A stretch of 36,305 nt of DNA from the NCBI GenBank assembly GCA_963658405.1, contig CAVKQI010000013.1, positions 1 through 36,305 on the forward strand, written 5' to 3'. The notes beneath the pieces were generated by a model. That model saw nothing but the letters and a program-made list of their open reading frames with translations, had not been told where the DNA came from and made no database searches. Shown here in pieces: positions 1-7,504 of this stretch; the first letter of the stretch is position 1, and each line of letters begins with the position of its first letter. The position numbers and the translations under genes are program-made. This DNA comes from CAG-791 sp963658405 (GTDB taxonomy: Bacteria > Bacillota > Clostridia > Lachnospirales > Lachnospiraceae).

Positions 1-210
1 GGTATCTACCAGGGTCGAAAGTTCAAACGCCGACGCAAGCTTGCTTGCGAGAGGCACTTTGAATTTGAGACCCGCCAAAACATGAGTAAGGAGCCATTTT
101 TCGCAGAAAAATGAGCGGATTACGAATGTTTTGAGGATTGCGGGAGCGCGAAGCGCGTAGCAATCCGGTATCTACCAGGGTCGAAAGTTCAAACGCCGAC
201 GCAAGCTTGC
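1..210. repeat. Direct 44-bp repeat flanking a nested palindrome
   Basis: Positions 1-44 and 167-210 are identical over 44 bases. Between them lie nested inverted repeats: CAAAACAT at 76-83 pairs with ATGTTTTG at 126-133, enclosing CATTTTTC (95-102) and GAAAAATG (106-113) around a 3-base loop. A second hairpin pairs GGATTGC (135-141) with GCAATCC (160-166). No gene is recognisable in 1-289. This looks like a partial copy of a structured intergenic repeat upstream of the kinase gene; the window starts inside it, so its left end is unknown. Confidence 0.7.
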
Positions 211-289
211 GCGAAGCGCGGAGCGATCCGGTATCGGCCAGGGACTACGCAAGGTCAAAATGCAGACACCATGCTGTAAAGAGGTTGCT

Positions 290-3148
290 ATGAAGGATAA
301 CGAAAAGCTGCTCGCAGACATTCTGAACAGTTCCAACGAAATGATACAGGTCAGTGATGTACAGACCCTTTCCATGATGTATGTGAATGAGGCGGCCAAA
401 AAGTATGCAGGGCGCCAGGATGCATCATGCGAGGGACACCATTGCTATGAATACATGATGGGATTGAAAGCACAGTGCCCCTTTTGCCCGCTGCGCCAGA
501 CCGGCGATCAGGATGTCTTTGAGACAGAGGTGGACAACGGCAAGGAGGTCTATGCGGTAAAGACCAGAAAGATCCGGTGGGAGGGGAAGGAAGCCTTCAT
601 CGAATATGCCTGGGATATCACGGAGATCCGCCGGTCCCAGCAGGTCTATGAGTCCCAGCTGCGCATGCTTTTGACTTCCATTCCCAATGCCCAGGGAATC
701 TTTCATCTGGATCTGACCAGGGACAGCGTGATCTCCATCAACGGCAGCTCCAAGGAAGTGCTGGGCATGGATGGGCTGGTGCAGGTGGATGAGCTGATCC
801 AGTCAGTGGCCTCCTATGTGCCGGACGAGCGGGACAAAAATGCTTTTTTCCGGACCTTCTGCAGAGATTCCCTGGAAACGGCTTATAAAGAGGGCAAGAC
901 AGAGCTGAGCCGGGAGACTCTGTCCTATTTTGATGACGGCAGTATAAGACCTGCCAGGATCACGGCCAGGATCATGGTCAATCCCCGGAATAATCATCTG
1001 GAGTGCCTTTTGTACGGCATGGACATTTCCGCAGAGTGGAAGGAGCGGAAAAAGGCAGAGCGGGAGCTGAAAAAGCAGCTGGCTGTCTTTGATGCGCTGT
1101 CGGATGATTATGCCAATGTATATATGATCAATGCCAGCAGCGAAAAGGTGCGGATCCTTAAACTGAATGGCTATGTCACCACGGGCATCCTCCGGAAAAA
1201 GGACATCCTCTATGATTACGGCAAGCTCCAGAGACAGTATGTCTCCGAGAGAGTCTATCCTCTGGATCGGGAGATGATGTACGATGCCATCAGCCTGGAT
1301 CAGGTAAAGAAGGAACTGCGTGATACCAGACAGTACACGGGCAATTACCGGGTCCTGGAAGACGGGGAGATGCACTACTACCAGTATAAGTATATCCGGC
1401 TGGAAAATGCGGAGTATATCGTTGCCGCCTTCCAGAATACGGACAAGATCGTAGAAGATGTGCGCAGGCAGAAAAAGATCATGGAGGAGACCCAGAACCA
1501 GCGAAAGGAACTGCAGCGGGCTTTTCTTTGCCTGGCCCGCAATTTCCGGAATGTCTATCTGGTGGATATCTACCGGGGAACCGCCAAGATTTTAAAGCTG
1601 GAGGATGATCCGAACGGTTATATGAACAGGTTCCGAAACCTGACCTTCCCCTATGAAGAATATCTGGACCAGTGGATCGCCGGCAATGTGCATCCGGAGG
1701 ACAGAAAAATGCTCAGGGAGGCACTGAGCGCCGGACATCTGCGTAAAGTTTTTGCCCTTCAGAAGGAATACACCGGCAACTTCCGGGTACTGCTGGACGG
1801 CAAGGTAGCCAATTACCAGTTTAATTTAAGCGCCGCCGAGGAAGACGGCAAGATCGTCGCCGGATTTCAGGATATTGACGATATCATAGAGCAGCACCTG
1901 TCAGAGGAGAAAAAGCAAAGAGAAAAGGAAGAAGCCTATCAGAAAAGACTGATCGCTGCCAAGAGGGAGGCGGACCGGGCCAATAAGGCCAAGACCGATT
2001 TCCTGCTGCAGATGAGCCACGATATCCGCACACCCCTCAACGGCATCATGGGGATGCTGGACATCGCAGACCACAATATGGATGACAGCGCCCGGCATGC
2101 GGAGTGCAGGGTAAAGATCCGGGAGTCTGCAAAGATGCTCCTGGAGCTGGTCAATGAAGTCCTGGATATGAACAAGCTGGAGTCCGGGGAGGTGGTGCTG
2201 GAGGAGATTCCCTTCTGTCTGGATGATATAGCCGAGAATATCTGTACGGTAGTGAATAAGCAGGCGGAAAAGGCCGGTATCGAGATCATTCGGGAGGAGA
2301 CACAGACGCCCTGGAGGCATCTCATCGGCAGTCCGGTCCACTATAAGCGCCTGCTGATGAATATCGTGGGCAATGCGGTAAAATACAATAAGAAAAACGG
2401 CAAGGTCTTTATTCACTGCAGCGAAGAAATGGTGGATGAGGATACGGTCATGGTAAATTTCCGGTGCCGGGATACGGGTATCGGCATGTCCGAAGAGTTC
2501 CTGTCGCGTATTTTTGAGCCCCTGTCCCAGGAAAATCAGATCATCCATTCCGAGTACGGCGGCACAGGCCTCGGCATGACCATCGCCAAAAAGATCACGG
2601 ACAAGATGGGCGGCACCATCCATGTGGAAAGTAAGAAAGGCGTGGGCAGTACCTTTGCGGTAAATATTCCCTTCCGGATCGATCACAGCGCAGGAAAGGA
2701 GCCGGTATCGGAGGAATGTCAGGAACTGCCTTCCTTAAGCGGGATCAAGGTCCTGCTGGCAGAGGATAACGAGCTGAACAGAGAGATCGAAAGATTCTTT
2801 CTCACCGAGGCGGGTGCCGAGGTGATAGAAGCGGAAAACGGTCAGGAAGCCGCAGAGATATTTGCAGGGAGCGCTCCCTATGAGATTCACGCCGTGCTGA
2901 TGGATGTGATGATGCCGGTGATGGACGGCCATGAGGCTACCCGCAGGATCCGGAAGATGAACAGGCCGGATGCCGGGCAGGTGCCCATTATAGCGCTGAC
3001 AGCCAGCGCTTTTGCGGAGGACCGGATCAGAGCCAGAGAGGCGGGGATGAATGAGCATCTCTCCAAGCCTCTGGATATGGTGCAGTTCCTGAAGACCGTG
3101 GAGAAATATACCTGTGCATACAGGGAGAAGAGCAGAAACAAGACTTAG
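290..3148 (+). CDS. Multi-PAS hybrid sensor histidine kinase with receiver domain
   Basis: This is a 952-residue cytoplasmic-looking hybrid kinase; no signal peptide or membrane segment is seen. An N-terminal PAS-like domain (about 8-115) carries Cys47, Cys52, Cys63 and Cys66 (C52-Y-E then C-P-F-C). A second PAS-like region follows. Two related sensor repeats (about 265-395 and 405-545) share a Y-T-G-N-[YF]-R-V-L-x-D-G motif. A short coiled coil leads to HisKA, with phospho-acceptor His577 in SHDIRTPLNG. HATPase_c follows with NIVGNAVKYN, DTGIGM and GGTGLGM. The C-terminal receiver (about 820-940) has Asp872 in MDVMMPVMDG and a conserved KP. An in-frame ATG lies at 260, but AAAGAGG sits 5 bases before the ATG at 290, so 290 was chosen. 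The Hpt protein encoded just downstream on the other strand is a plausible phosphorelay partner (inference). The ligand is unknown. Confidence 0.93.
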   Translation: MKDNEKLLADILNSSNEMIQVSDVQTLSMMYVNEAAKKYAGRQDASCEGHHCYEYMMGLKAQCPFCPLRQTGDQDVFETEVDNGKEVYAVKTRKIRWEGKEAFIEYAWDITEIRRSQQVYESQLRMLLTSIPNAQGIFHLDLTRDSVISINGSSKEVLGMDGLVQVDELIQSVASYVPDERDKNAFFRTFCRDSLETAYKEGKTELSRETLSYFDDGSIRPARITARIMVNPRNNHLECLLYGMDISAEWKERKKAERELKKQLAVFDALSDDYANVYMINASSEKVRILKLNGYVTTGILRKKDILYDYGKLQRQYVSERVYPLDREMMYDAISLDQVKKELRDTRQYTGNYRVLEDGEMHYYQYKYIRLENAEYIVAAFQNTDKIVEDVRRQKKIMEETQNQRKELQRAFLCLARNFRNVYLVDIYRGTAKILKLEDDPNGYMNRFRNLTFPYEEYLDQWIAGNVHPEDRKMLREALSAGHLRKVFALQKEYTGNFRVLLDGKVANYQFNLSAAEEDGKIVAGFQDIDDIIEQHLSEEKKQREKEEAYQKRLIAAKREADRANKAKTDFLLQMSHDIRTPLNGIMGMLDIADHNMDDSARHAECRVKIRESAKMLLELVNEVLDMNKLESGEVVLEEIPFCLDDIAENICTVVNKQAEKAGIEIIREETQTPWRHLIGSPVHYKRLLMNIVGNAVKYNKKNGKVFIHCSEEMVDEDTVMVNFRCRDTGIGMSEEFLSRIFEPLSQENQIIHSEYGGTGLGMTIAKKITDKMGGTIHVESKKGVGSTFAVNIPFRIDHSAGKEPVSEECQELPSLSGIKVLLAEDNELNREIERFFLTEAGAEVIEAENGQEAAEIFAGSAPYEIHAVLMDVMMPVMDGHEATRRIRKMNRPDAGQVPIIALTASAFAEDRIRAREAGMNEHLSKPLDMVQFLKTVEKYTCAYREKSRNKT

Positions 3149-3179
3149 AAATAATAGAATGTCGGCATTATAAAAACGG

Positions 3180-3331
3180 GTAACTGTTCAGAGCCCATTC
3201 GCAAAATCGCTGCTGTGCAGCTTTCCTTTTGCTCATGTGGCGTTCTCGCCAGATAAATTTGTAAAAATGGGCTCGTTAATGCAAGCATTACTCGCTCATT
3301 TTTGCAAATTTGCCTGGCTCTGAACAGTTAC
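3180..3331. repeat. 152-bp palindromic-ended intergenic element (family 2, copy 1)
   Basis: The ends are perfect 16-base inverted repeats: GTAACTGTTCAGAGCC at 3180-3195 and its complement at 3316-3331. The interior can fold further: a long imperfect stem with arms beginning AAATTTG and closing at TAATGCaaGCATTA, and a small GGCG/CGCC hairpin. It lies in the convergent gap between the kinase and the Hpt gene. A second element of nearly equal length with related ends is at 10123-10276. It holds no open frame of note, so it resembles a non-autonomous mobile or structured repeat. Confidence 0.75.
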
Positions 3332-3333
3332 AT

Positions 3334-3380
3334 AAAGCAGCTGAGACAGCCACAGAAGTGGTGGTTGTCTCAGCTGCTTT
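3334..3380. terminator. Bidirectional hairpin terminator
   Basis: A 15-bp perfect stem pairs AAAGCAGCTGAGACA (3334-3348) with TGTCTCAGCTGCTTT (3366-3380), and a smaller CCAC/GTGG pairing extends it inwards. It is followed on the plus strand by a T-rich stretch. It ends four bases past the Hpt stop codon and lies downstream of the convergent kinase gene, so it can serve both. The T tract is weak on the minus side. Confidence 0.75.
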
Positions 3381-3384
3381 AGTT

Positions 3385-3732
3385 TTAAGAAATCTGGGAA
3401 AGTGCTTCGGTGGTCAGACGGTACTGCTCCTGCACTTTCTGATAATCCTCTTCGTAGTCTTCCAGTTTTCCGCCCCGGAGCTTTTCTGTGAGGACGGAGC
3501 TCACCGTATAGAGATTGGTGAGACTTAGGTTGGCGGAGATGCCCTTGAGGGTATGGGCAGCTCGGAAGGCCTCCTGGGCCTCGTCGTCCGCGATGGCCTT
3601 CTCCAGCGCCTGGTAGCTGGGATCCTGGAGGAATTTCAATGCGAATTTCTTTACCAGGGTTTCGCCCCCGAATCTCTTGCATATATCGGCATAATCTGCG
3701 CCGATGGAATTATAACTTTCTTCAACCGTCAT
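3385..3732 (-). CDS. Hpt domain histidine phosphotransfer protein
   Basis: This is a small, single-domain, alpha-helical protein of 115 residues with the Hpt signature AAHTLKGISANL; the phosphorylated histidine would be His60. Such proteins carry phosphate between a hybrid kinase receiver and a second receiver. Here the hybrid kinase (290-3148) and a receiver-containing GGDEF/HD-GYP protein (3795-5780) are its direct neighbours, which suggests a local His-Asp-His-Asp relay (inference). The start at 3732 (MTVEES) was chosen over an upstream in-frame start at 3780 because AAAGGAAG lies about 10 bases before it and the residues before it do not belong to the Hpt fold. It is probably co-transcribed with the gene upstream, 62 bases away. 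Confidence 0.88.
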   Translation of the reverse strand: MTVEESYNSIGADYADICKRFGGETLVKKFALKFLQDPSYQALEKAIADDEAQEAFRAAHTLKGISANLSLTNLYTVSSVLTEKLRGGKLEDYEEDYQKVQEQYRLTTEALSQIS

Positions 3733-3794
3733 TTCTGTATACTTCCTTTCTGTACTGCGGTTTGCCAAACCAAAATGCAATACTGATCAATTAT

Positions 3795-5780
3795 TTACTG
3801 GATAATATTTCCGGGGGGGGTAGTGTCCGTCAGGGATTCCATGGCATCGAGTTTCTCCCGGATCTTGTCCTGTATATCCTTTAAGCACTCCAGCAGCAGG
3901 GGATTAAAGGCACCGCAGGCGCCCTCCTGGATCATGGCCATGGCTTTCTCGTGGGAGTAGGCTTTCTTATATACGCGCTCACTGATCAGGGCATCGTAGG
4001 CATCTACGATGGAGACGACCTGCGCGGAGATGGGGATCTGATCTCCCTTAAGGCCGTCCGGATATCCGCTGCCGTCATAGCGCTCATGGTGCCAGCGGCA
4101 GATCTGGTAGGCGACCTTGACCAGGGGCTCGTCCCGGTAGAGCTTCATATCATTCAGCATGGAGGCGCCGATCAGGGTGTGCTGCTTCATGATCCAGTAC
4201 TCATCCTCGGTGAGCTTTCCGGGTTTATTCAGGATCTTGTCATCGATACCGATCTTGCCGATATCGTGCAGGGAAGAAGCCGTGGTGATCAGCTGCTGGT
4301 CCGCCCAGCTTATGTGATACTGATCTGTCTTCTGGGTCAGACTCTGGAGCAGGAGCCTGGTCATGACATTGATATGCTGTACGTGGAGGCCGCTCTCGCC
4401 GTTACGGAATTCTACGATGTGACTCAGTATATGGATCATCATCTGGCTGTTCTTTTCCTTGTCATGCATCTGCTGCTTGACGATGGCGGTCAGCCGGCGC
4501 TGCTTTTCATAAAGTCTGACGGTATTAAAGGCACGCCTTTTTACGATCTGCGCATCGAAGGGACGGGTGATGTAGTCCACAGCGCCCAGGTCATAGGCCT
4601 GTCTGATAAAGGAGGTGTCCTCCTCGCTGGAGATCATCATGACCGGTACGTCCTCGGTCCAGCGATTCTCCTGCATGATGCTCAGGACTTCAAAGCCGTC
4701 TATGCCCGGCATGACGATGTCCAGGAGCACCAGAGAAATCTCTGTCTTGTAGCGGGAGAGGATCTCCAGACCCTCCTCGCCGCCGGATGCCTCCAGGATC
4801 TCGTAGTCATCGGAGAGGATCTCCCGCAGGATATCCCGGTTCATGGAGGAGTCATCGATGACCAGAACCCGGTGCATATTCTTACCGGAGGAAGCACTGC
4901 GGGATTCTTCCTGCTGCTCGGCAGCGATCAGCTCCTCCTCCTCGGTGACCACTTCATTTTTCTGAAGCTTGGCCCGGTACATCATACTGTCGGCTCTGCG
5001 GATGGCGGCATCCATGGACTCTCCCTTGGAGAGCACGCCGCCGATGCTGATGGTCAGCTTTACCTGCGAGTAACCGGAGATCTTCTGATCTCTCACCGCA
5101 GAGAGAATGTGCCGCAGCTTTCTGGTGAAAACACTCTCGCTGATGCCCGGCATGATCAGGATGAATTCATCGCCGCCGTAGCGGATCAGCTTGTCGGAGC
5201 GGCGGATATTGCGCAGGATGACCTTGCTTAAGGTGCGCAGGGCGGTATCACCGGCCTGATGACCGTAGAGATCGTTGCAGAGCTTGAAGTCATCCATATC
5301 GATCATGGCCACACCGGAGGGGGAGGTCAGATTTTTGATCTTATCTTCGTAATACTTTCTGTTATAGGCGCCGGTGAGCGCGTCGGTATACAGCTCCCTG
5401 TCATAGCCGGCGATCTCTGCCCGCAGGGCCTTCCAGCCGTTCTTGTCAGTGATCATGGTATGATCCAGGGTATTGACCATCTCTATGACGTAAGCCTTGT
5501 CATTGATCTGCACATACTTGGCGATCACCTGGTACAGGGTGGAATCAATGACCTCCAGCCTGGTCTTCTGGGGCTCCTGTTCGGATACGGTATTGCCTAT
5601 GCAGTTGGGGCAGCATTTGCCTTTCTTCCAGAAATCATAGCATTGATGGGACATCAGGGACTGCGCGTCCTCTATCCTGTCAAGATCGATCTCCTTATGC
5701 GCTGTGGGATCCAGCAGACGCACGGAAAAAAATACCTTGCGCAGCTGCAGGATCATTTCTCTGGCTTCCTGAACTGTCAT
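3795..5780 (-). CDS. GGDEF-REC-HD-GYP cyclic-di-GMP signalling protein
   Basis: This 661-residue protein has an unusual domain order. An N-terminal PAS-like region has Cys47, Cys56, Cys57 and Cys60 (C-Y-D...C-C-P-N-C). Next is a GGDEF diguanylate cyclase domain (about 130-275) with intact GGDEF at 202-206 and an RxxD inhibitory site at 193-196. A receiver domain (about 303-425) carries Asp354 in LLDIVMPG; the usual KPF lysine is replaced by Arg in ITRPF. An HD-GYP phosphodiesterase domain (about 440-640) has H505-D506 and HHERYDGSGYP at 564-574. It may therefore both make and degrade c-di-GMP under control of phosphorylation. The start at 5780 follows TGAGGT with proper spacing; an in-frame ATG at 5831 has no ribosome site. 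A run of eight C on the coding strand lies near the 3' end. The nearby Hpt may phosphorylate it (inference). Confidence 0.92.
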   Translation of the reverse strand: MTVQEAREMILQLRKVFFSVRLLDPTAHKEIDLDRIEDAQSLMSHQCYDFWKKGKCCPNCIGNTVSEQEPQKTRLEVIDSTLYQVIAKYVQINDKAYVIEMVNTLDHTMITDKNGWKALRAEIAGYDRELYTDALTGAYNRKYYEDKIKNLTSPSGVAMIDMDDFKLCNDLYGHQAGDTALRTLSKVILRNIRRSDKLIRYGGDEFILIMPGISESVFTRKLRHILSAVRDQKISGYSQVKLTISIGGVLSKGESMDAAIRRADSMMYRAKLQKNEVVTEEEELIAAEQQEESRSASSGKNMHRVLVIDDSSMNRDILREILSDDYEILEASGGEEGLEILSRYKTEISLVLLDIVMPGIDGFEVLSIMQENRWTEDVPVMMISSEEDTSFIRQAYDLGAVDYITRPFDAQIVKRRAFNTVRLYEKQRRLTAIVKQQMHDKEKNSQMMIHILSHIVEFRNGESGLHVQHINVMTRLLLQSLTQKTDQYHISWADQQLITTASSLHDIGKIGIDDKILNKPGKLTEDEYWIMKQHTLIGASMLNDMKLYRDEPLVKVAYQICRWHHERYDGSGYPDGLKGDQIPISAQVVSIVDAYDALISERVYKKAYSHEKAMAMIQEGACGAFNPLLLECLKDIQDKIREKLDAMESLTDTTPPGNIIQ

Positions 5781-5865
5781 CGTTACCTCAAAGTTAGTTT
5801 CATTCTCTCGTGGGTGAAGGGCTGTGATCATCGGTGCCCGGGAATACTGCTGTCAGCTGTTTTTC

Positions 5866-5935
5866 CATTCCTATGCCGCAGTTCATTGCGGCAAAAAGAG
5901 GAGAATATCACTCCGGCGAATTCTCCGATAGGAAA
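5866..5935 (-). repeat. Tandem hairpin leader, modules C and D (family 1, copy 1)
   Basis: On the minus strand this holds a C-type hairpin (GGAGAAT at 5900-5906 with ATTCTCC at 5920-5926) followed by a D-type hairpin (TGCCGCA 5874-5880 with TGCGGCA 5887-5893, both perfect). The same pair, in the same order and orientation relative to the gene, occurs just upstream of genes at 7505 and 24918 and after 36142. Here it sits about 85 bases upstream of the GGDEF gene start. The rest of 5781-6262 holds divergent promoter sequence, another hairpin and a dyad, listed separately. Confidence 0.65.
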
Positions 5936-6038
5936 AAATAGTCAATTAGTGTAGACGTTCCATTTATTTTATAACAGGATAACGTTAAAATACTACCTTT
6001 TTCGTAAATTTTCGCTGTTTCAGACGGGACATCATCCC

Positions 6039-6082
6039 GGACGCCGGACGGGCGAGCGGGTCCTGTCGCCCATCCGGCGTCC
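6039..6082. other. Strong isolated hairpin, 17-bp stem
   Basis: Positions 6039-6055 and 6066-6082 form a 17-bp GC-rich stem with a single mismatch and a 10-base loop. A smaller CGGGA/TCCCG hairpin abuts it on the left (6025-6039). It lies between divergent genes and upstream of the promoter at 6125. No T run follows on either strand, so it is not a normal terminator. Its role is unknown. Confidence 0.6.
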
Positions 6083-6124
6083 TCGCAGCCAGACAAAGCG
6101 CCTGTCCCTCCTGCGCGTCCTCTC

Positions 6125-6153
6125 TTGACGGAGAATATTTTTCTAAGTATAGT
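6125..6153 (+). promoter_or_regulatory. Sigma-A-type promoter of the LacI-family gene
   Basis: TTGACG (6125-6130), a 17-base spacer and TATAGT (6148-6153) match the housekeeping consensus well. Transcription would begin near 6160, giving a leader of roughly 100 bases before the regulator start at 6263. Confidence 0.7.
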
Positions 6154-6174
6154 ATAAATAGTGAAGGTTATACG

Positions 6175-6198
6175 TGCACGCAAAATGTTTGCTGTGCA
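6175..6198. promoter_or_regulatory. Candidate operator dyad for the LacI-family regulator
   Basis: TGCAC-g-CAAA-atg-TTTG-ct-GTGCA is an imperfect dyad centred near 6186, just downstream of the predicted transcription start. LacI-family proteins bind such palindromes and often regulate their own gene, so self-repression is plausible. No second copy was found before the GH3 gene, so assignment is inference. Confidence 0.4.
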
Positions 6199-6262
6199 AT
6201 CTGCATAAAGTGAGATACAAAACAGGCGGATTTGCAGGCAGACAGCAAAAGGAAAACTGCGG

Positions 6263-7348
6263 ATGGCAAAAGAAGAAAAAACAGCAGTGACGATCAAGGA
6301 TATTGCAGAGGAGGTGGGGGTATCCAGGGGAACGGTGGACCGGGCCCTGAATCACCGGGGACGGGTCTCCGATGAGACGGCCGACAGGATCCGGGAAGCG
6401 GCGCAGCGGATGGGATACCAGAAGAGCATCGCCGGTGCCGGCTTAGCCGCCAGGAAAAAGAAATTCCAGCTGGGATTTCTCTATTTTGATACTGCTCTGA
6501 CGCCCTTTCACCGACTGGTATGCAGAGCGGGAAAGCAGAAGGCACAGGAACTGGCTCAGTACGGGGTGAAGGTGCACTTCGTACCGATCTACGGCTTTAC
6601 AAAGGCTGACATCCGGGAGTTTGCCGCCTTTGTCAAAGGACATCCTGAGATCGCCGGCTGGGTCACGGTGGGGGGCATGACAGAGGTGCTCTGCCGGATC
6701 TGGGAGGAGGCAGATATGCCGCCGGTGCCGGTGGTGACTTACAATATGGACTGCGAGGACCCCGCTCACCGGATCTGCTTTGTGGGATGTGATTATCGAA
6801 AGGCCGGCCGTCTGGCCTGCGGTCTGGCAGCGCTGATGAGTGAGGAGCGGGGAAAGGTATTGGCCATCACGGAGGATTCGGGAGATATTCCCAGTGCCGC
6901 CCAGCGTCTGGAGGGGTTCTGCCAGGAAATGCAGGGATATCCGGCCATGGAACTGGCGGGCAATCTCCATGCGGCCTCGGCAGAGCTCACGGAGGAAGTG
7001 ACCGGCGCACTGCACGAGCAGCTTCTTGCGACGATCCGGAAGGATCCGCAGATCAATGTGATCTATCTGATGAACCCTGCAGATTATCAGATTTGCAATA
7101 TCATCCGGGAGGCAGATCCGGAACGCAGGTTTATCGTGATCACCAACGACATAGTGACAGAGGAGCAAAAGCAGATGATCCGGGACGGCAGAATTGCCGC
7201 CGTGGTGGACCAGGAGCCCGCAAAGCAGGGGAGTCTGCCGCTGCAGATCCTGTTTGAGCTGCTGGCTATGGACAGAGAGCCGGAGAGCGACTGGATCCCC
7301 ACCAGACTTTCCGTGATCATCCGTCAGAACATGGACGAAGAGTCCTGA
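6263..7348 (+). CDS. LacI-family transcriptional regulator
   Basis: This is a 361-residue regulator. Residues 9-52 form a LacI-type helix-turn-helix (TIKDIAEEVGVSRGTVDRAL), using TVDRALN where most family members have TVSRVLN. The rest is a periplasmic-binding-protein-like effector domain (about 68-355), expected to bind a sugar. It starts at ATG 6263, about 11 bases after AAAGGA, and is preceded by a good promoter and a dyad. A GH3 glycosidase gene begins 156 bases downstream on the same strand, so the likely job is sugar-responsive control of that enzyme, with autoregulation possible (inference). The effector cannot be read from sequence. Confidence 0.88.
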   Translation: MAKEEKTAVTIKDIAEEVGVSRGTVDRALNHRGRVSDETADRIREAAQRMGYQKSIAGAGLAARKKKFQLGFLYFDTALTPFHRLVCRAGKQKAQELAQYGVKVHFVPIYGFTKADIREFAAFVKGHPEIAGWVTVGGMTEVLCRIWEEADMPPVPVVTYNMDCEDPAHRICFVGCDYRKAGRLACGLAALMSEERGKVLAITEDSGDIPSAAQRLEGFCQEMQGYPAMELAGNLHAASAELTEEVTGALHEQLLATIRKDPQINVIYLMNPADYQICNIIREADPERRFIVITNDIVTEEQKQMIRDGRIAAVVDQEPAKQGSLPLQILFELLAMDREPESDWIPTRLSVIIRQNMDEES

Positions 7349-7353
7349 GAAAA

Positions 7354-7499
7354 AAGGAGGCAAGTTTGAAAGAACTGCCTGATGGCATTCCTTTCAAACG
7401 CGATCGATGACGTAAACGTCATCAATCGAAAATCTATCGGAGAATTCGCCTTCGCGAAATTCTCCGCAGACTGCCGCTGTAAAGCAGCGGCAAAGGAGG
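7354..7499 (+). repeat. Tandem hairpin leader, modules A-B-C-D (family 1, copy 2)
   Basis: Four hairpins follow one another between the regulator and the GH3 gene. A: 7364-7379 with 7384-7399 (14 of 16 paired). B: GATGACGT 7406-7413 with ACGTCATC 7416-7423. C: 7438-7449 with 7454-7466. D: TGCCGCTG 7472-7479 with CAGCGGCA 7485-7492. AAGGAGG (7493-7499) then serves the ATG at 7505. Another AAGGAGG (7354-7360) precedes module A and a TTG codon (7366) that opens a 14-codon frame ending at TGA 7408-7410; the same frame continues past it to TAA 7480-7482, in the loop of D. Related units are at 24745 and 36145. Confidence 0.75.
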
Positions 7500-7504
7500 A
7501 AACT

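Noticed and set aside
260..289. Earlier ATG for the histidine kinase
   Set aside because: No ribosome site before it, while AAAGAGG is correctly placed for the ATG at 290.
3951..5231. Long plus-strand open frame (426 codons) opposite the GGDEF gene
   Set aside because: It lies wholly antisense to a clear multi-domain gene, is rich in G-D-H-L type shadow residues, and has no family motif.
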